Below, one piece after another: positions 1 through 7,598 of a DNA stretch of 64,000 bases. Position numbers and translations under genes: made by a program. The stretch lies in assembly GCA_963676075.2 (NCBI GenBank), contig CAXXNZ010000013.1:62001-126000 (forward strand). The letters are read 5' to 3'. The notes below the pieces were generated by a model. The model did no database searches, was not told the DNA's origin, and saw only the letters and a list, made by a program, of their open reading frames with translations. The DNA is from JAHJQZ01 sp963676075 (lineage in GTDB: Bacteria > Pseudomonadota > Alphaproteobacteria > Rhizobiales > Devosiaceae). Numbering within the stretch: position 1 is the stretch's first letter; the number at the start of each line of letters is the position of its first letter.

Positions 1-298
1 AGCTGTTCGTGTTCGGACGCGGATAGGTCTGGCCCATGCCGTTGATCTGGCTGAGATAGTTGGCCGAGACCCAACCGTCCGGGCCGTTATGGGAGATCGA
101 GCACCAGCCGTTTTGGCAGCCGGCGACTTGGACCACTTCGCCGGAATAGAGCGCGTCGACGACGGAATAGCCGGTGCTGGGACCTGCGCGCACGTTAACC
201 GCCGTGGTTGCCGACGCATCGATTGCGAAGGCCTGGGTGGCCATGGTGGCTGCGAAGGTTGAGATCAGGGCGAGCTTGGTCAGTTTGGCAAATTGCAT
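1..298 (-). CDS. Secreted SH3b-domain protein, 3' end cut off by the window
   Basis: The reading frame opens at an ATG at 298, with AGGAG about 6 bases upstream, and runs off the left edge after about 99 codons. Residues 1-25 form a Sec signal peptide (basic start, hydrophobic core, cleavage after TQAFA). What follows matches a bacterial SH3 (SH3b) domain: TTAVNVRAGPSTGYSVVDAL, then a QVAGCQNGWC turn and DGWVSANYLS. Such domains sit in periplasmic or wall-associated proteins and often bind peptidoglycan. The function of this protein cannot be told because the C-terminal half is missing. Confidence 0.8.
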   Translation of the reverse strand, partial: MQFAKLTKLALISTFAATMATQAFAIDASATTAVNVRAGPSTGYSVVDALYSGEVVQVAGCQNGWCSISHNGPDGWVSANYLSQINGMGQTYPRPNTNS

Positions 299-493
299 GG
301 GTCGTCTCCTCTGCAGCGTCATTCCGTGCTGCACCGGACGAAGGAGGTCTTCGTCCTCCCCCGCGTGTTGCAGGCAGCTAACCACACGCAAGCTGAACCC
401 AGGCTGAAAAAGGCGTTCAGGCGCGGGCGCGCGGCGGCGAGGCGAGATGGAACGGGAATGGAGCAGATGTCGACAAAGGCCGTCGTGCTGATC

Positions 494-1813
494 TCAGGCG
501 GCGGCCTTCTTCTTATCCTTGGGGTCGTGATGTCGGTTGATCACTTCCGGGATCAGGCCCTGCGGCGCATAGCGCAAGGCAATGGAGATCACCAGTCCGA
601 GAACAAACACGCGCATTTGCAGCGAGCGCGAGTCGATTTCGGGAATGGCGCCCCAGCCGATCTGTTCGGTCCAGTTCGACAGGTTGATGAACAGGAACTG
701 TGCCAGCGGATCGGAAAGGATCCAGACGAAGTAGATCAGCACCGCGCCGAGCACGGCGCCCCAATTGTTGCCGACGCCGCCGACGATGATCATCACCCAG
801 ATCAGGAAAGTGTGGTTGATCGGCTGGTAGCCGGACGGATCGAGAATATGGGAGAAGGTGACGAGCATTCCGCCGCCCATACCGATCAGCACCGAACCGA
901 GCACGAACAGTTCGAGCTGACGGCCGCGCACGTCCTTGCCCATGGCTTCGGCGGCGATGTGGTTCTCGCGGATGGCGCGCATCAGCCGGCCCCATGGGCC
1001 GCCATAGGCGCGGTTGATGAGAAAGAAGGCGGCGACGAAGAAGACGAGCAGCAAAAGAATGAAGCCGAGCCGGGCATAGATGAAGGAATCATCGATGGAG
1101 ACGCCGATCGCCTGGAAGTCCTGCGGCTCCGGAACGGGCCAAGGCACCGGCGACACCGACAGGGTGCCCCGGGTCAGCCAGTCCATGTTCTTGATGAAGG
1201 ATCTGAGGATCTCGGAGATGCCGATGGTGGCGATGCCGAGATAGTCGGCCCGAAGTCCGAGCGTCGTCTTGGCGACGAACCTGCCGATGAGTGCCGTGAC
1301 GGCGCCGGCCATGATCCAGCCGATGACCGGATAAAGACCCAGCCCGCCGATCCAGCCCGAGGTCGATTCGATATAGGCGGCGGCCGGATCGAGCTGGCTT
1401 CGGTAAAGGACATAGGCGACGAACCAGGCGAGCACGATGGCAAAGATCCGGAGCTTGCCCTTTATGCCGATTCGGTCGAGCCGGCGGGCCCCGATGACGA
1501 TAAGTGCGCCAATTCCGAGGGCGACGAAGGCCTTGACCAGCAGAAAGGGGCCGTCCGAAGACCAGAACTCGGGTTTGATCGGATAGGAGAAGAACACCGA
1601 GGTGGCGCCGCCAACCATAAGGAAGCCCATGACGCCGAAATTGGATAGCCCGCCATAACCGAACTGGATATTCAGGCCGAGCGCCACCAGTGCATAGGCG
1701 GTGGTTTGGGCGATCAGCAGGGTCAGGTTGGCCGGGCCCTGCCAGATGCCGACCAGAACGACGAAGACGCCAAGCGCCATATAGGCGTAAAGGGTGCGAC
1801 GTTGGGCGCTCAT
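494..1813 (-). CDS. livM: Branched-chain amino acid-type ABC transporter permease, LivM family
   Basis: One of the two inner-membrane permeases of a hydrophobic amino acid or amide uptake (HAAT) transporter. The protein is 439 aa and very hydrophobic, with about ten membrane segments, and carries the conserved region VRGRQLELFVLGSVLIGMGG and GGVGNNWGAVLGAV. It is longer than the usual LivM (about 320-420 aa) because of an extra membrane segment and loop near residues 60-150. I chose the ATG at 1813 because it overlaps the livH stop codon as ATGA. It is the last gene of livG-F-H-M. The substrate is not certain: no binding protein gene is linked. Confidence 0.9.
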   Translation of the reverse strand: MSAQRRTLYAYMALGVFVVLVGIWQGPANLTLLIAQTTAYALVALGLNIQFGYGGLSNFGVMGFLMVGGATSVFFSYPIKPEFWSSDGPFLLVKAFVALGIGALIVIGARRLDRIGIKGKLRIFAIVLAWFVAYVLYRSQLDPAAAYIESTSGWIGGLGLYPVIGWIMAGAVTALIGRFVAKTTLGLRADYLGIATIGISEILRSFIKNMDWLTRGTLSVSPVPWPVPEPQDFQAIGVSIDDSFIYARLGFILLLLVFFVAAFFLINRAYGGPWGRLMRAIRENHIAAEAMGKDVRGRQLELFVLGSVLIGMGGGMLVTFSHILDPSGYQPINHTFLIWVMIIVGGVGNNWGAVLGAVLIYFVWILSDPLAQFLFINLSNWTEQIGWGAIPEIDSRSLQMRVFVLGLVISIALRYAPQGLIPEVINRHHDPKDKKKAAA

Positions 1814-2817
1814 GACGATAGCCCCTTGAAGATACCCGTCGGTCGCCACAGCAGGGTGATGACCAGGATGACGAAGGCAACCGTCAATTTGTACTCGGTC
1901 GGCACCAGGGCAATGGTGTTCGGCAATTCAAGACCGAAGGGCAGGTAAGGGCCGATCGGCCTGAGGACCGCGGTCCAATTGAATACCGCCAGCGATTCGG
2001 CGAACCCGATCAGAAGTCCGCCGGCAATGGCGCCATAGGTGTTGCCGAGGCCGCCGACGACTGCGGCGGCGAAGATCGGCAGGATGATGTTGAAGGCGAG
2101 ATCGGGCTTCAGGTTGACATCGAGCGCCAGCATGGTGCCGGCAAGGCAGGCCAGTGCACCGGCGATCATCCAGGTCACCACGACCACCTGCTGGGTGTTG
2201 ATGCCGGAAACCTGGGCGAGGTCGGGATTGTCGGAGGTGGCGCGCATCGCCTTGCCCATGCGCGACCGTGTCAGGAAAAAGTGCAGGCCGAGAATGCTGA
2301 CGATGGTCACCGCGAACAGCAATAGCTGCGGTTCGGTGATGACCAGCGGCCGCGTGCCGCCGAGCCATGAGAAATCGATGCGGAAGATGGTCTTGTCTTC
2401 GAAATCGAGATAGATGTTGCGCGTGCTCGAGCCAAATATCAGGCGTATGAGACCCTGAATCATCAGGGTGACGCCGATCGAGGCAATCATCAGGGTCATC
2501 GAAGTGGCGCCACGGGCGCGTAACGGAGCGTAGAAGGCCCGGTCGAGCCCGAGAGCAATCACTGCGGTGATGGCCATGGCGACTGGCAGAACGAGAAAGG
2601 CCAGCGGCACCGGTATCTGGATGCCCATCGATCCAGCCAGAACCGCCAGAACAAAGGCTATGAACGATCCCATGGTCATCATGTCGCCATGAGCAAAATG
2701 GGCAAACCTGAGGATGGCGTAGATCAGGGTCACACCTACGGCGCCCATGGCATAGACCGATCCGAGGACCGTGCCCGAGATGAGGACCTTGTTGATGAAA
2801 AAGATCAGCTCGTTCAT
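1810..2817 (-). CDS. livH: Branched-chain amino acid-type ABC transporter permease, LivH family
   Basis: Second inner-membrane permease of the HAAT-type importer, 335 aa with about eight membrane segments. Family features are the N-terminal LISGTVLGSVYAMGAVGVTLIYAILRFAHFAHGD block and the central MGKAMRATSDNPDLAQVSGI loop that contacts the ATPase. It lies 5 bases after livF and is coupled to livM by a 4-base ATGA overlap, so the two permeases are probably made in equal amounts. Members of this family carry leucine, isoleucine and valine, but also amides and urea, so the substrate is inferred only at family level. Confidence 0.9.
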   Translation of the reverse strand: MNELIFFINKVLISGTVLGSVYAMGAVGVTLIYAILRFAHFAHGDMMTMGSFIAFVLAVLAGSMGIQIPVPLAFLVLPVAMAITAVIALGLDRAFYAPLRARGATSMTLMIASIGVTLMIQGLIRLIFGSSTRNIYLDFEDKTIFRIDFSWLGGTRPLVITEPQLLLFAVTIVSILGLHFFLTRSRMGKAMRATSDNPDLAQVSGINTQQVVVVTWMIAGALACLAGTMLALDVNLKPDLAFNIILPIFAAAVVGGLGNTYGAIAGGLLIGFAESLAVFNWTAVLRPIGPYLPFGLELPNTIALVPTEYKLTVAFVILVITLLWRPTGIFKGLSS

Positions 2818-2822
2818 GACCT

Positions 2823-3530
2823 TTACCCGTGGCCTCCGAGGAAACTCTTGGCCACTTCCGGATCGGCCAGCAGTTCGGCGCCGGTTCCGGTAAACAGGTT
2901 CTTGCCGCCGGCAAGGACAAACCCCTTGGTGGCGAATGAGAGGGCCTGCTTGGCGTTCTGCTCGACCATGAGGATGCCCACGCCGCTGGCATTGACCTTG
3001 ACGATCTGTTCGAGGATCTCGCCGACATAGCGCGGCGACAGTCCGGCCGAGGGCTCGTCGAGCATGAGGACGGCCGGTTGGCTCATCAGCGCCCGCCCCA
3101 TGGCGACCATCTGACGTTGGCCGCCCGATAGCTCACCCGCTGCCTGCCGCCGCTTGTCCTTCAGATCCGGGAACATGTCGTAGACCGAGGTCAGCGTGTC
3201 CGAGAAGTCGTCGCGGCGCACGAACGCACCCATCTCGAGGTTCTCCTCGACGCTCAGGGTGACGAAGACATTCTTCTCCTGCGGCACGAAGGAAAGACCC
3301 ATCGGCACCAGTTTGTCGGGCAGGGAATTGGCGACGTTCTGGCCCTTGAACAGCACTTCGCCGCCGGTAACCTTCACCAAGCCGAAAATGGCCTTGAGCG
3401 CCGTCGACTTGCCGGCGCCGTTGGGGCCGACGATGACCCCGATATCTTCCCGCTCGATGGCGATGTCGATGCCGTTGAGGATCGGTGCGCCGCCATAGCC
3501 TCCAACCACCTGCTTGAGTTCGATCAGCAT
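2823..3530 (-). CDS. livF: ABC transporter ATP-binding protein, LivF family
   Basis: One of two cytoplasmic ATPases of the livGFHM importer, 235 aa. Walker A is GPNGAGKST near residues 36-44, the ABC signature is LSGGQRQM and Walker B is AVLMLDEPSAG. The early QEKNVF Q-loop and the C-terminal VEQNAKQAL switch region are typical of LivF. It begins 4 bases after the livG stop, consistent with one transcript. Confidence 0.92.
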   Translation of the reverse strand: MLIELKQVVGGYGGAPILNGIDIAIEREDIGVIVGPNGAGKSTALKAIFGLVKVTGGEVLFKGQNVANSLPDKLVPMGLSFVPQEKNVFVTLSVEENLEMGAFVRRDDFSDTLTSVYDMFPDLKDKRRQAAGELSGGQRQMVAMGRALMSQPAVLMLDEPSAGLSPRYVGEILEQIVKVNASGVGILMVEQNAKQALSFATKGFVLAGGKNLFTGTGAELLADPEVAKSFLGGHG

Positions 3531-3534
3531 TGGA

Positions 3535-4317
3535 TCACACGACCTCCACCGACGAGCCGAAATAGGCTTCGATGATCTGCGGATCGCGGCGCAAATCCTC
3601 CATCCGGCCCTCGGCGATCTTTTCGCCCGAGGCCATGACGATCACCGGATCGCACAGGCGCCCGATCAGGTCCATGTCGTGTTCGATGACAAAGAACGTG
3701 TAGCCGAGGTCGCGGTTCATGCGCTCGATATTGGAGGCCAGATCCTTGAGTAGCGTCTTGTTAACGCCGGCGGCGACCTCGTCGAGCAGAACCACCTTGG
3801 CGTCGGTCATCATGGTGCGGCCGAGTTCGAGCAGCTTTTTCTGTCCGCCCGACAGGTTGCCGGCCAGCTCGTTGCGCACATGGCCGAGCTTGAGGAAATC
3901 GATGACGTCCTCCGCCTTGTGGCGGACGGCGAGATCGGCACGACGCACCCTCTCGGGCGCCAGCCAGTTGTTGATGAGCGTCTCGCCAGGCTGGCCGGGC
4001 GGCACCGCCATCAGGTTCTCGAGCGCGGTCATGTTCGAGAACTCATGGGCAATCTGGAAGGTGCGCAGCATGCCGCGCCCGAACAGCTCGTGCGGCTTGA
4101 GGCCGGTCACGTCTTCACCATCGAAGAACACCTGGCCCGAAGTCGGCGTGTAGACACCCGCCACGACGTTGAACAGGGTGGTCTTGCCGGCGCCATTGGG
4201 GCCGATCAGGCCAGTGATCGTGCCGCGTTCAACCGACAGCGAACAGTTGTTGACGGCATAAAGGCCGCCGAAATGCATGGTGATGTTTCTTGCTTCGATC
4301 AGCGTGTCGCCAGCCAC
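3535..4317 (-). CDS. livG: ABC transporter ATP-binding protein, LivG family
   Basis: The other ATPase of the importer, about 260 aa. Walker A is GPNGAGKTT at about residues 39-47, the signature is LSGGQKKLLELG and Walker B is VVLLDEVAAGVN. The family usually has DEPAAG; here Pro is replaced by Val. The frame stays open upstream to 4494, but that stretch is low in complexity and unlike the family. I prefer the GTG at 4317, which gives the normal N-terminus (LIEARNITMHFGGLYAV). The start is uncertain because no strong ribosome binding site precedes it. It is the first gene of the cluster. Confidence 0.87.
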   Translation of the reverse strand: MAGDTLIEARNITMHFGGLYAVNNCSLSVERGTITGLIGPNGAGKTTLFNVVAGVYTPTSGQVFFDGEDVTGLKPHELFGRGMLRTFQIAHEFSNMTALENLMAVPPGQPGETLINNWLAPERVRRADLAVRHKAEDVIDFLKLGHVRNELAGNLSGGQKKLLELGRTMMTDAKVVLLDEVAAGVNKTLLKDLASNIERMNRDLGYTFFVIEHDMDLIGRLCDPVIVMASGEKIAEGRMEDLRRDPQIIEAYFGSSVEVV

Positions 4318-4713
4318 GTGTACCCAGCCCCGGTCGTCTTTTGTGCCTCGGTCGCGCGCAGTCCAGTCGTAATCCGACGCGCGCCGGGCTTGTTGTTTTG
4401 TCACGCGGCGATCCGGCAAAACCGACGACCCTGCCGATCCGGTCCACGTCGCGTCCAATCCCCCACTCTGGACACAGCACCGCTTTCGGGTCAATCACGG
4501 CGTTCCGAAGAACGTGAAAGCCCCGCGCAATGGCGTGACCGCACAGTCACCGTTCGCGGCGAAGGCAATAGCCCCAAATAGCCCATTTCGCAAGCATTTG
4601 GGCTATATTGGCAACAAAAGCGTGCCAATTTGTGGAGGTTTTCACTCTGTTCGGGACATGGCGGCTAACCGTCGCGGTCAGGATTTTCTGTATCGCTCTG
4701 GTCGTAGCACTGC
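4318..4713. other. Intergenic region between livG and mgsA with an inverted/direct repeat
   Basis: No convincing gene is visible. The minus strand upstream of livG should hold its promoter. At 4568-4606 there are two direct copies of ATAGCCC (4568-4574 and 4578-4584, ten bases apart) and one inverted copy, GGGCTAT (4600-4606). The last two form an 8-base inverted repeat, ATAGCCCA/TGGGCTAT. One-turn spacing plus an inverted copy is typical of an operator for a dimeric regulator, but no regulator is linked. Confidence 0.4.
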
Positions 4714-5079
4714 CTAAAGCGCCCTGAGCACGGCGGTGGCGGTGGCGCGGTTGCAGGCAAAAGGCACGTTGTAAAGCGTCGCCAGGCGGATCAGCGCCTT
4801 GACGTCGACGTCGTGTGGCAAGGCCGATAGCGGATCGATGAAGAAGATCAGCAGGTCGAGCTTTTCTTCGGCGATCATGGCGCCGAGCTGGGCGTCGCCG
4901 CCCCAGGGACCGGACTTGAGCAATGTGATGTCGAGACCGGTCGCCGTCTTGATGACGCCGCCGGTTGTTCCGGTGGCGTAAAGTCTGTTCTGGCTAAGGA
5001 TCTTCTGGTGATGAGCGGCCCAGTCGGCGAGATCGGGCTTTTTTTGGTCATGGGCCACAAGCCCGATGGTCTTGTTCAC
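4714..5079 (-). CDS. mgsA: Methylglyoxal synthase
   Basis: Converts dihydroxyacetone phosphate to methylglyoxal and phosphate, a bypass that relieves sugar-phosphate stress. The protein is 121 aa, somewhat shorter than the E. coli enzyme (152 aa) because the C-terminus ends early. Catalytic residues align with the E. coli ones: His10 (VAHDQKK), Asp62 (GPWGGD), Asp82, His89 and Asp92 (IDPLSALPHDVD). I chose the GTG at 5079; upstream codons are Arg-rich and overlap the preceding gene. It begins 16 bases after the ROK regulator stop, so the pair is probably one operon. Confidence 0.88.
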   Translation of the reverse strand: MNKTIGLVAHDQKKPDLADWAAHHQKILSQNRLYATGTTGGVIKTATGLDITLLKSGPWGGDAQLGAMIAEEKLDLLIFFIDPLSALPHDVDVKALIRLATLYNVPFACNRATATAVLRAL

Positions 5080-5095
5080 GCGGTGGATCTTTCTG

Positions 5096-6298
5096 TCACT
5101 TGCTGAAGGTGTCTCCAGCGGCAAAGAAGCGATCGTGGAACAGTCTGTAAGCTGCCCCGATCGCCGGCGCCGCCGCGCCATTGCTGCCCATCATGACGAT
5201 CGGCGCATCGAAAATCTCGATGGGCAGGGAGTCGATGCGCGCCTGAATGGCATTGATCAGCCTGCCAAGGATCGGCCGCGGCAGAACGGAGTCGATGAAA
5301 ATCATCGGTACCCCGACAATGGCCCCGGTATTGGCAAATGCCAGCGCCAGGGAATTGGCCGCCTGATCGAGCCACTCCGCGAAGGCCGGCTCGATCGCAA
5401 CCCAGTCCCAGCTGTCGATTTCGTGGGAGCTGACACGAAACCCGCGCTCGGCCATAAAGCCGGCCAGGGCCCATAAAGAGGTTGTGAAGTGGAGCGGCTG
5501 AACGACTCCGTCGGGTCGCGCTGTCATCACCGCGCCAATGCGCGCGGCGCCGGCGCCCTTGCCGCCAAGGACCTGACCATCGACGTGCAGAGCGCTGCCG
5601 ATGAAGCAGGACAGGAAGACATAGGCGCAATCGGTGTCTTTCGGCAGGCGACCGAAGGCCTTTTCGCCCCACAGTGCCGACGTGCCGTCATTGTGGACAT
5701 GCACCTCGATCCCGGTTCGCGCCAGCAATTCGCCGGACAGGTCGAGTTCCATCAGGCGCTGGCATTCATCCTTGGTCGCACCGATCACCCATGCGCGTTC
5801 TGCAAGCCCGGCTGGCTGGGTGAGGCTGATTCCGAGGATACGCGCATTGCGCGGCGTGATCTTCTCGATCAGGCTCTCGACGCCGGCAACCAGCACGGAG
5901 ACCAGGTTGTCGGGGCTGGGATGAGGGTAGGTGATCTGCGTGCCGTGCGTGATGTTGCCGGCCAGATCGATCAGCACGAAATTGATCTGCTGCCAGCCGA
6001 TCTCGACGCCGATCGCATAGGCGGCGTCACCCTTGAGATGAAACGGCACCGCCGGTTGACCGCGCTTGCCGCGCAGCACCTTGGAGCGGGCGATCAGTCC
6101 TTCCGCCTCGAGATTGCGCAAAAGGACCGAAACCGTTTGTGGTGCCAGCCCGGTCTTGCGCGCGATCAACGTCCCGGGCAGATCCGGTTCGCGACGTAGC
6201 TGCCTGAGAACTGTGTTTTCATTGGCCCGGCGCATGGCGGCGTGCTGAGAGGCCGACCCTCGCACCCGCCGCGACTCGGGTTTGCTCGCTTGACGCAT
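5096..6298 (-). CDS. ROK-family transcriptional regulator (NagC/XylR type)
   Basis: A 400-aa protein with an N-terminal winged helix-turn-helix (about residues 25-75, including GTLIARKTGLAPQTVSVLLRNL) followed by a ROK sugar-kinase-like domain with the NDGTSALWGE region. The zinc-binding GH...CxCGxxGC segment that most ROK proteins carry is absent: the equivalent stretch reads GKGAGAARIGAV. It is therefore a regulator, and its sugar-binding site may be divergent. It lies directly upstream of methylglyoxal synthase, which suggests it responds to a sugar or sugar phosphate and controls mgsA, itself, or both. The ligand is unknown. Confidence 0.85.
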   Translation of the reverse strand: MRQASKPESRRVRGSASQHAAMRRANENTVLRQLRREPDLPGTLIARKTGLAPQTVSVLLRNLEAEGLIARSKVLRGKRGQPAVPFHLKGDAAYAIGVEIGWQQINFVLIDLAGNITHGTQITYPHPSPDNLVSVLVAGVESLIEKITPRNARILGISLTQPAGLAERAWVIGATKDECQRLMELDLSGELLARTGIEVHVHNDGTSALWGEKAFGRLPKDTDCAYVFLSCFIGSALHVDGQVLGGKGAGAARIGAVMTARPDGVVQPLHFTTSLWALAGFMAERGFRVSSHEIDSWDWVAIEPAFAEWLDQAANSLALAFANTGAIVGVPMIFIDSVLPRPILGRLINAIQARIDSLPIEIFDAPIVMMGSNGAAAPAIGAAYRLFHDRFFAAGDTFSK

Positions 6299-6431
6299 TC
6301 AATATCATCCGTGCCAGACCCGGGAGCGGGCCGGAACAAGAAAAACCCTATACAGGCTCCTAGAACTGACACGTTCGCCAGAAAAACCCAAGAGCTTTAT
6401 CAATTCATATACGTAGACGGTCAGGAAGACC

Positions 6432-6725
6432 TTACAGGCAATAAGCAGAGTGAAGGGCGGTGAGCACTTTTTCGACCTCATCGGAGGCCAGGCGATAGTA
6501 AACCAGATTTCCGTCGCGCCGAGGCGTCACCAGTTTCAGGTCACGCAACTTGGCAAGATGCTGCGACAGCGTCGGTTGGGCGATGTCCAGCTTCTCGGCG
6601 AGCGAATTCACGCTCAACTCCTCGTTGAGCAGGTAGCACAGGATCATCAGTCGCTTGCGGTGCGCCATTGCAGCAAGCAACTCCGCGGCGTCGCCGGCAC
6701 GGTCCGCGAGGTCGAGAACCTCCAT
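6432..6725 (-). CDS. ArsR/SmtB-family regulator of the BigR/SqrR cysteine-pair type
   Basis: A 97-aa winged-helix repressor; the recognition helix region is LDIAQPTLSQHLAKLRD. It has two cysteines, Cys30 (RLMILCYLL) and Cys96 (HSAYCL), 66 residues apart. From memory, BigR has Cys42 and Cys108 and SqrR has Cys41 and Cys107, also 66 apart; in those proteins a di- or tetrasulfide bridge releases DNA when persulfides accumulate. I therefore infer a reactive-sulfur or redox sensor rather than a metal sensor. The ATG at 6725 has AGAGGTG 6 bases upstream. No sulfide-oxidation gene is adjacent. Confidence 0.85.
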   Translation of the reverse strand: MEVLDLADRAGDAAELLAAMAHRKRLMILCYLLNEELSVNSLAEKLDIAQPTLSQHLAKLRDLKLVTPRRDGNLVYYRLASDEVEKVLTALHSAYCL

Positions 6726-6742
6726 ATCAGCACCTCTCTAAC

Positions 6743-6760
6743 ATACGCATATATGAATAT
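6743..6760. promoter_or_regulatory. Candidate operator for the BigR-like regulator
   Basis: An 18-base imperfect palindrome, ATACGCATATATGAATAT, matches its own reverse complement at 14 of 18 positions. It lies 18-35 bases before the regulator's start codon in an AT-rich patch of an otherwise GC-rich region. BigR-type proteins bind AT-rich palindromes in their own promoters, so autoregulation is a reasonable inference. Confidence 0.5.
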
Positions 6761-7056
6761 AACAGACTTGCAGCCAGACTGCGAGGGCAATGGGTCGCAG
6801 GGCTTGTAAGACGCAGTGCAAAGCTTGGCTACCCGACCTGCATGCTGTCGATGCGGCATTTTCGCGATGCGGCGGACGCTGAGGCAATCGCAGGAGGCGG
6901 CTCTCAAAATGCATGCGGCGACCCGAAGGCCGCCGTGCGAGCCCGATGCGTTCGGGCATACCGATAAGCAATTTTTTGTCTCGCCGGACGATCGGAACGA
7001 TTCGCATCGGCCGGTGTTCAGGATCGCGACACTGCTCTTGGCGATTGGCGGACGCC
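6761..7056. other. Intergenic region between the ArsR-type gene and atpC, nothing recognised
   Basis: About 300 bases downstream of the ATP synthase operon. Short open frames exist on both strands, but none has a ribosome binding site or a recognisable protein. No hairpin followed by a T-run was found on the minus strand, so termination after atpC may be Rho-dependent or located elsewhere. Confidence 0.4.
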
Positions 7057-7482
7057 CTAATGGCTGGCGTCGGCCGGATTGTAGGTGGTCATCTCGTTGA
7101 TAAAATTCTCGAGGCTCATGACCATCTGTTCGGCCTCGGACCTGTGCTCGTCGGTCGATGCAGCCTCAAGAGTGGCACGCGCCTCCGCCAACGCCTCATC
7201 GACATGGGCACGGTCGAACTCGCCCATGGGAAGCGCCTGCTCGGCCAGGATCGTCACGCCTTTGGCGCTGATCTCGGCAAACCCGCCGCGCACATAATAG
7301 ACTTCCGTGCTGCCATTGGCGTGGACGGTGATATAGCCCGGCTTGAGAGAGGTAATCACCGGGGCATGTTCCCCGAGAACGCTGAAATAGCCCTCGGCGC
7401 CGGGCACGGTCACCGAACTTGCCTCGGTCGACAAAAGCAGCCGTTCGGGCGCAACGATTTCGATCTTGATGCCGTCAGCCAT
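7057..7482 (-). CDS. atpC: F1 ATP synthase subunit epsilon
   Basis: Rotor subunit of F1 that links gamma to the c-ring and can inhibit ATP hydrolysis. It is 141 aa, normal for the family. The N-terminal beta-sandwich is clear (IKIEIVAPERLLLSTEASSVTVPGAEGYFSVLGEHAP), and the C-terminal part has the DEALAEARATLEAA helix. It is the last gene of atpHAGDC, separated from atpD by 116 bases. Confidence 0.95.
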   Translation of the reverse strand: MADGIKIEIVAPERLLLSTEASSVTVPGAEGYFSVLGEHAPVITSLKPGYITVHANGSTEVYYVRGGFAEISAKGVTILAEQALPMGEFDRAHVDEALAEARATLEAASTDEHRSEAEQMVMSLENFINEMTTYNPADASH

Positions 7483-7598
7483 ATGGTTTCAGCGAACACT
7501 ACATTAGGTGAATAGCGATTGGTGCCTGGCACGCTTCGCAACCCCTGTCCTGTTCGCCCTCCTTGTCCGCTATTTTGCTCTTGGCTCGTTCGCTTCGC

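Noticed and set aside
336..356. Inverted repeat GGACGAAG/CTTCGTCC upstream of the SH3b gene
   Set aside because: Only 8-base arms and no second copy or T-run; it may be chance, and its position gives no clear role.
4323..4494. N-terminal extension of livG to 4494
   Set aside because: No family similarity, no ribosome binding site, and the LivG core starts cleanly at the GTG at 4317.
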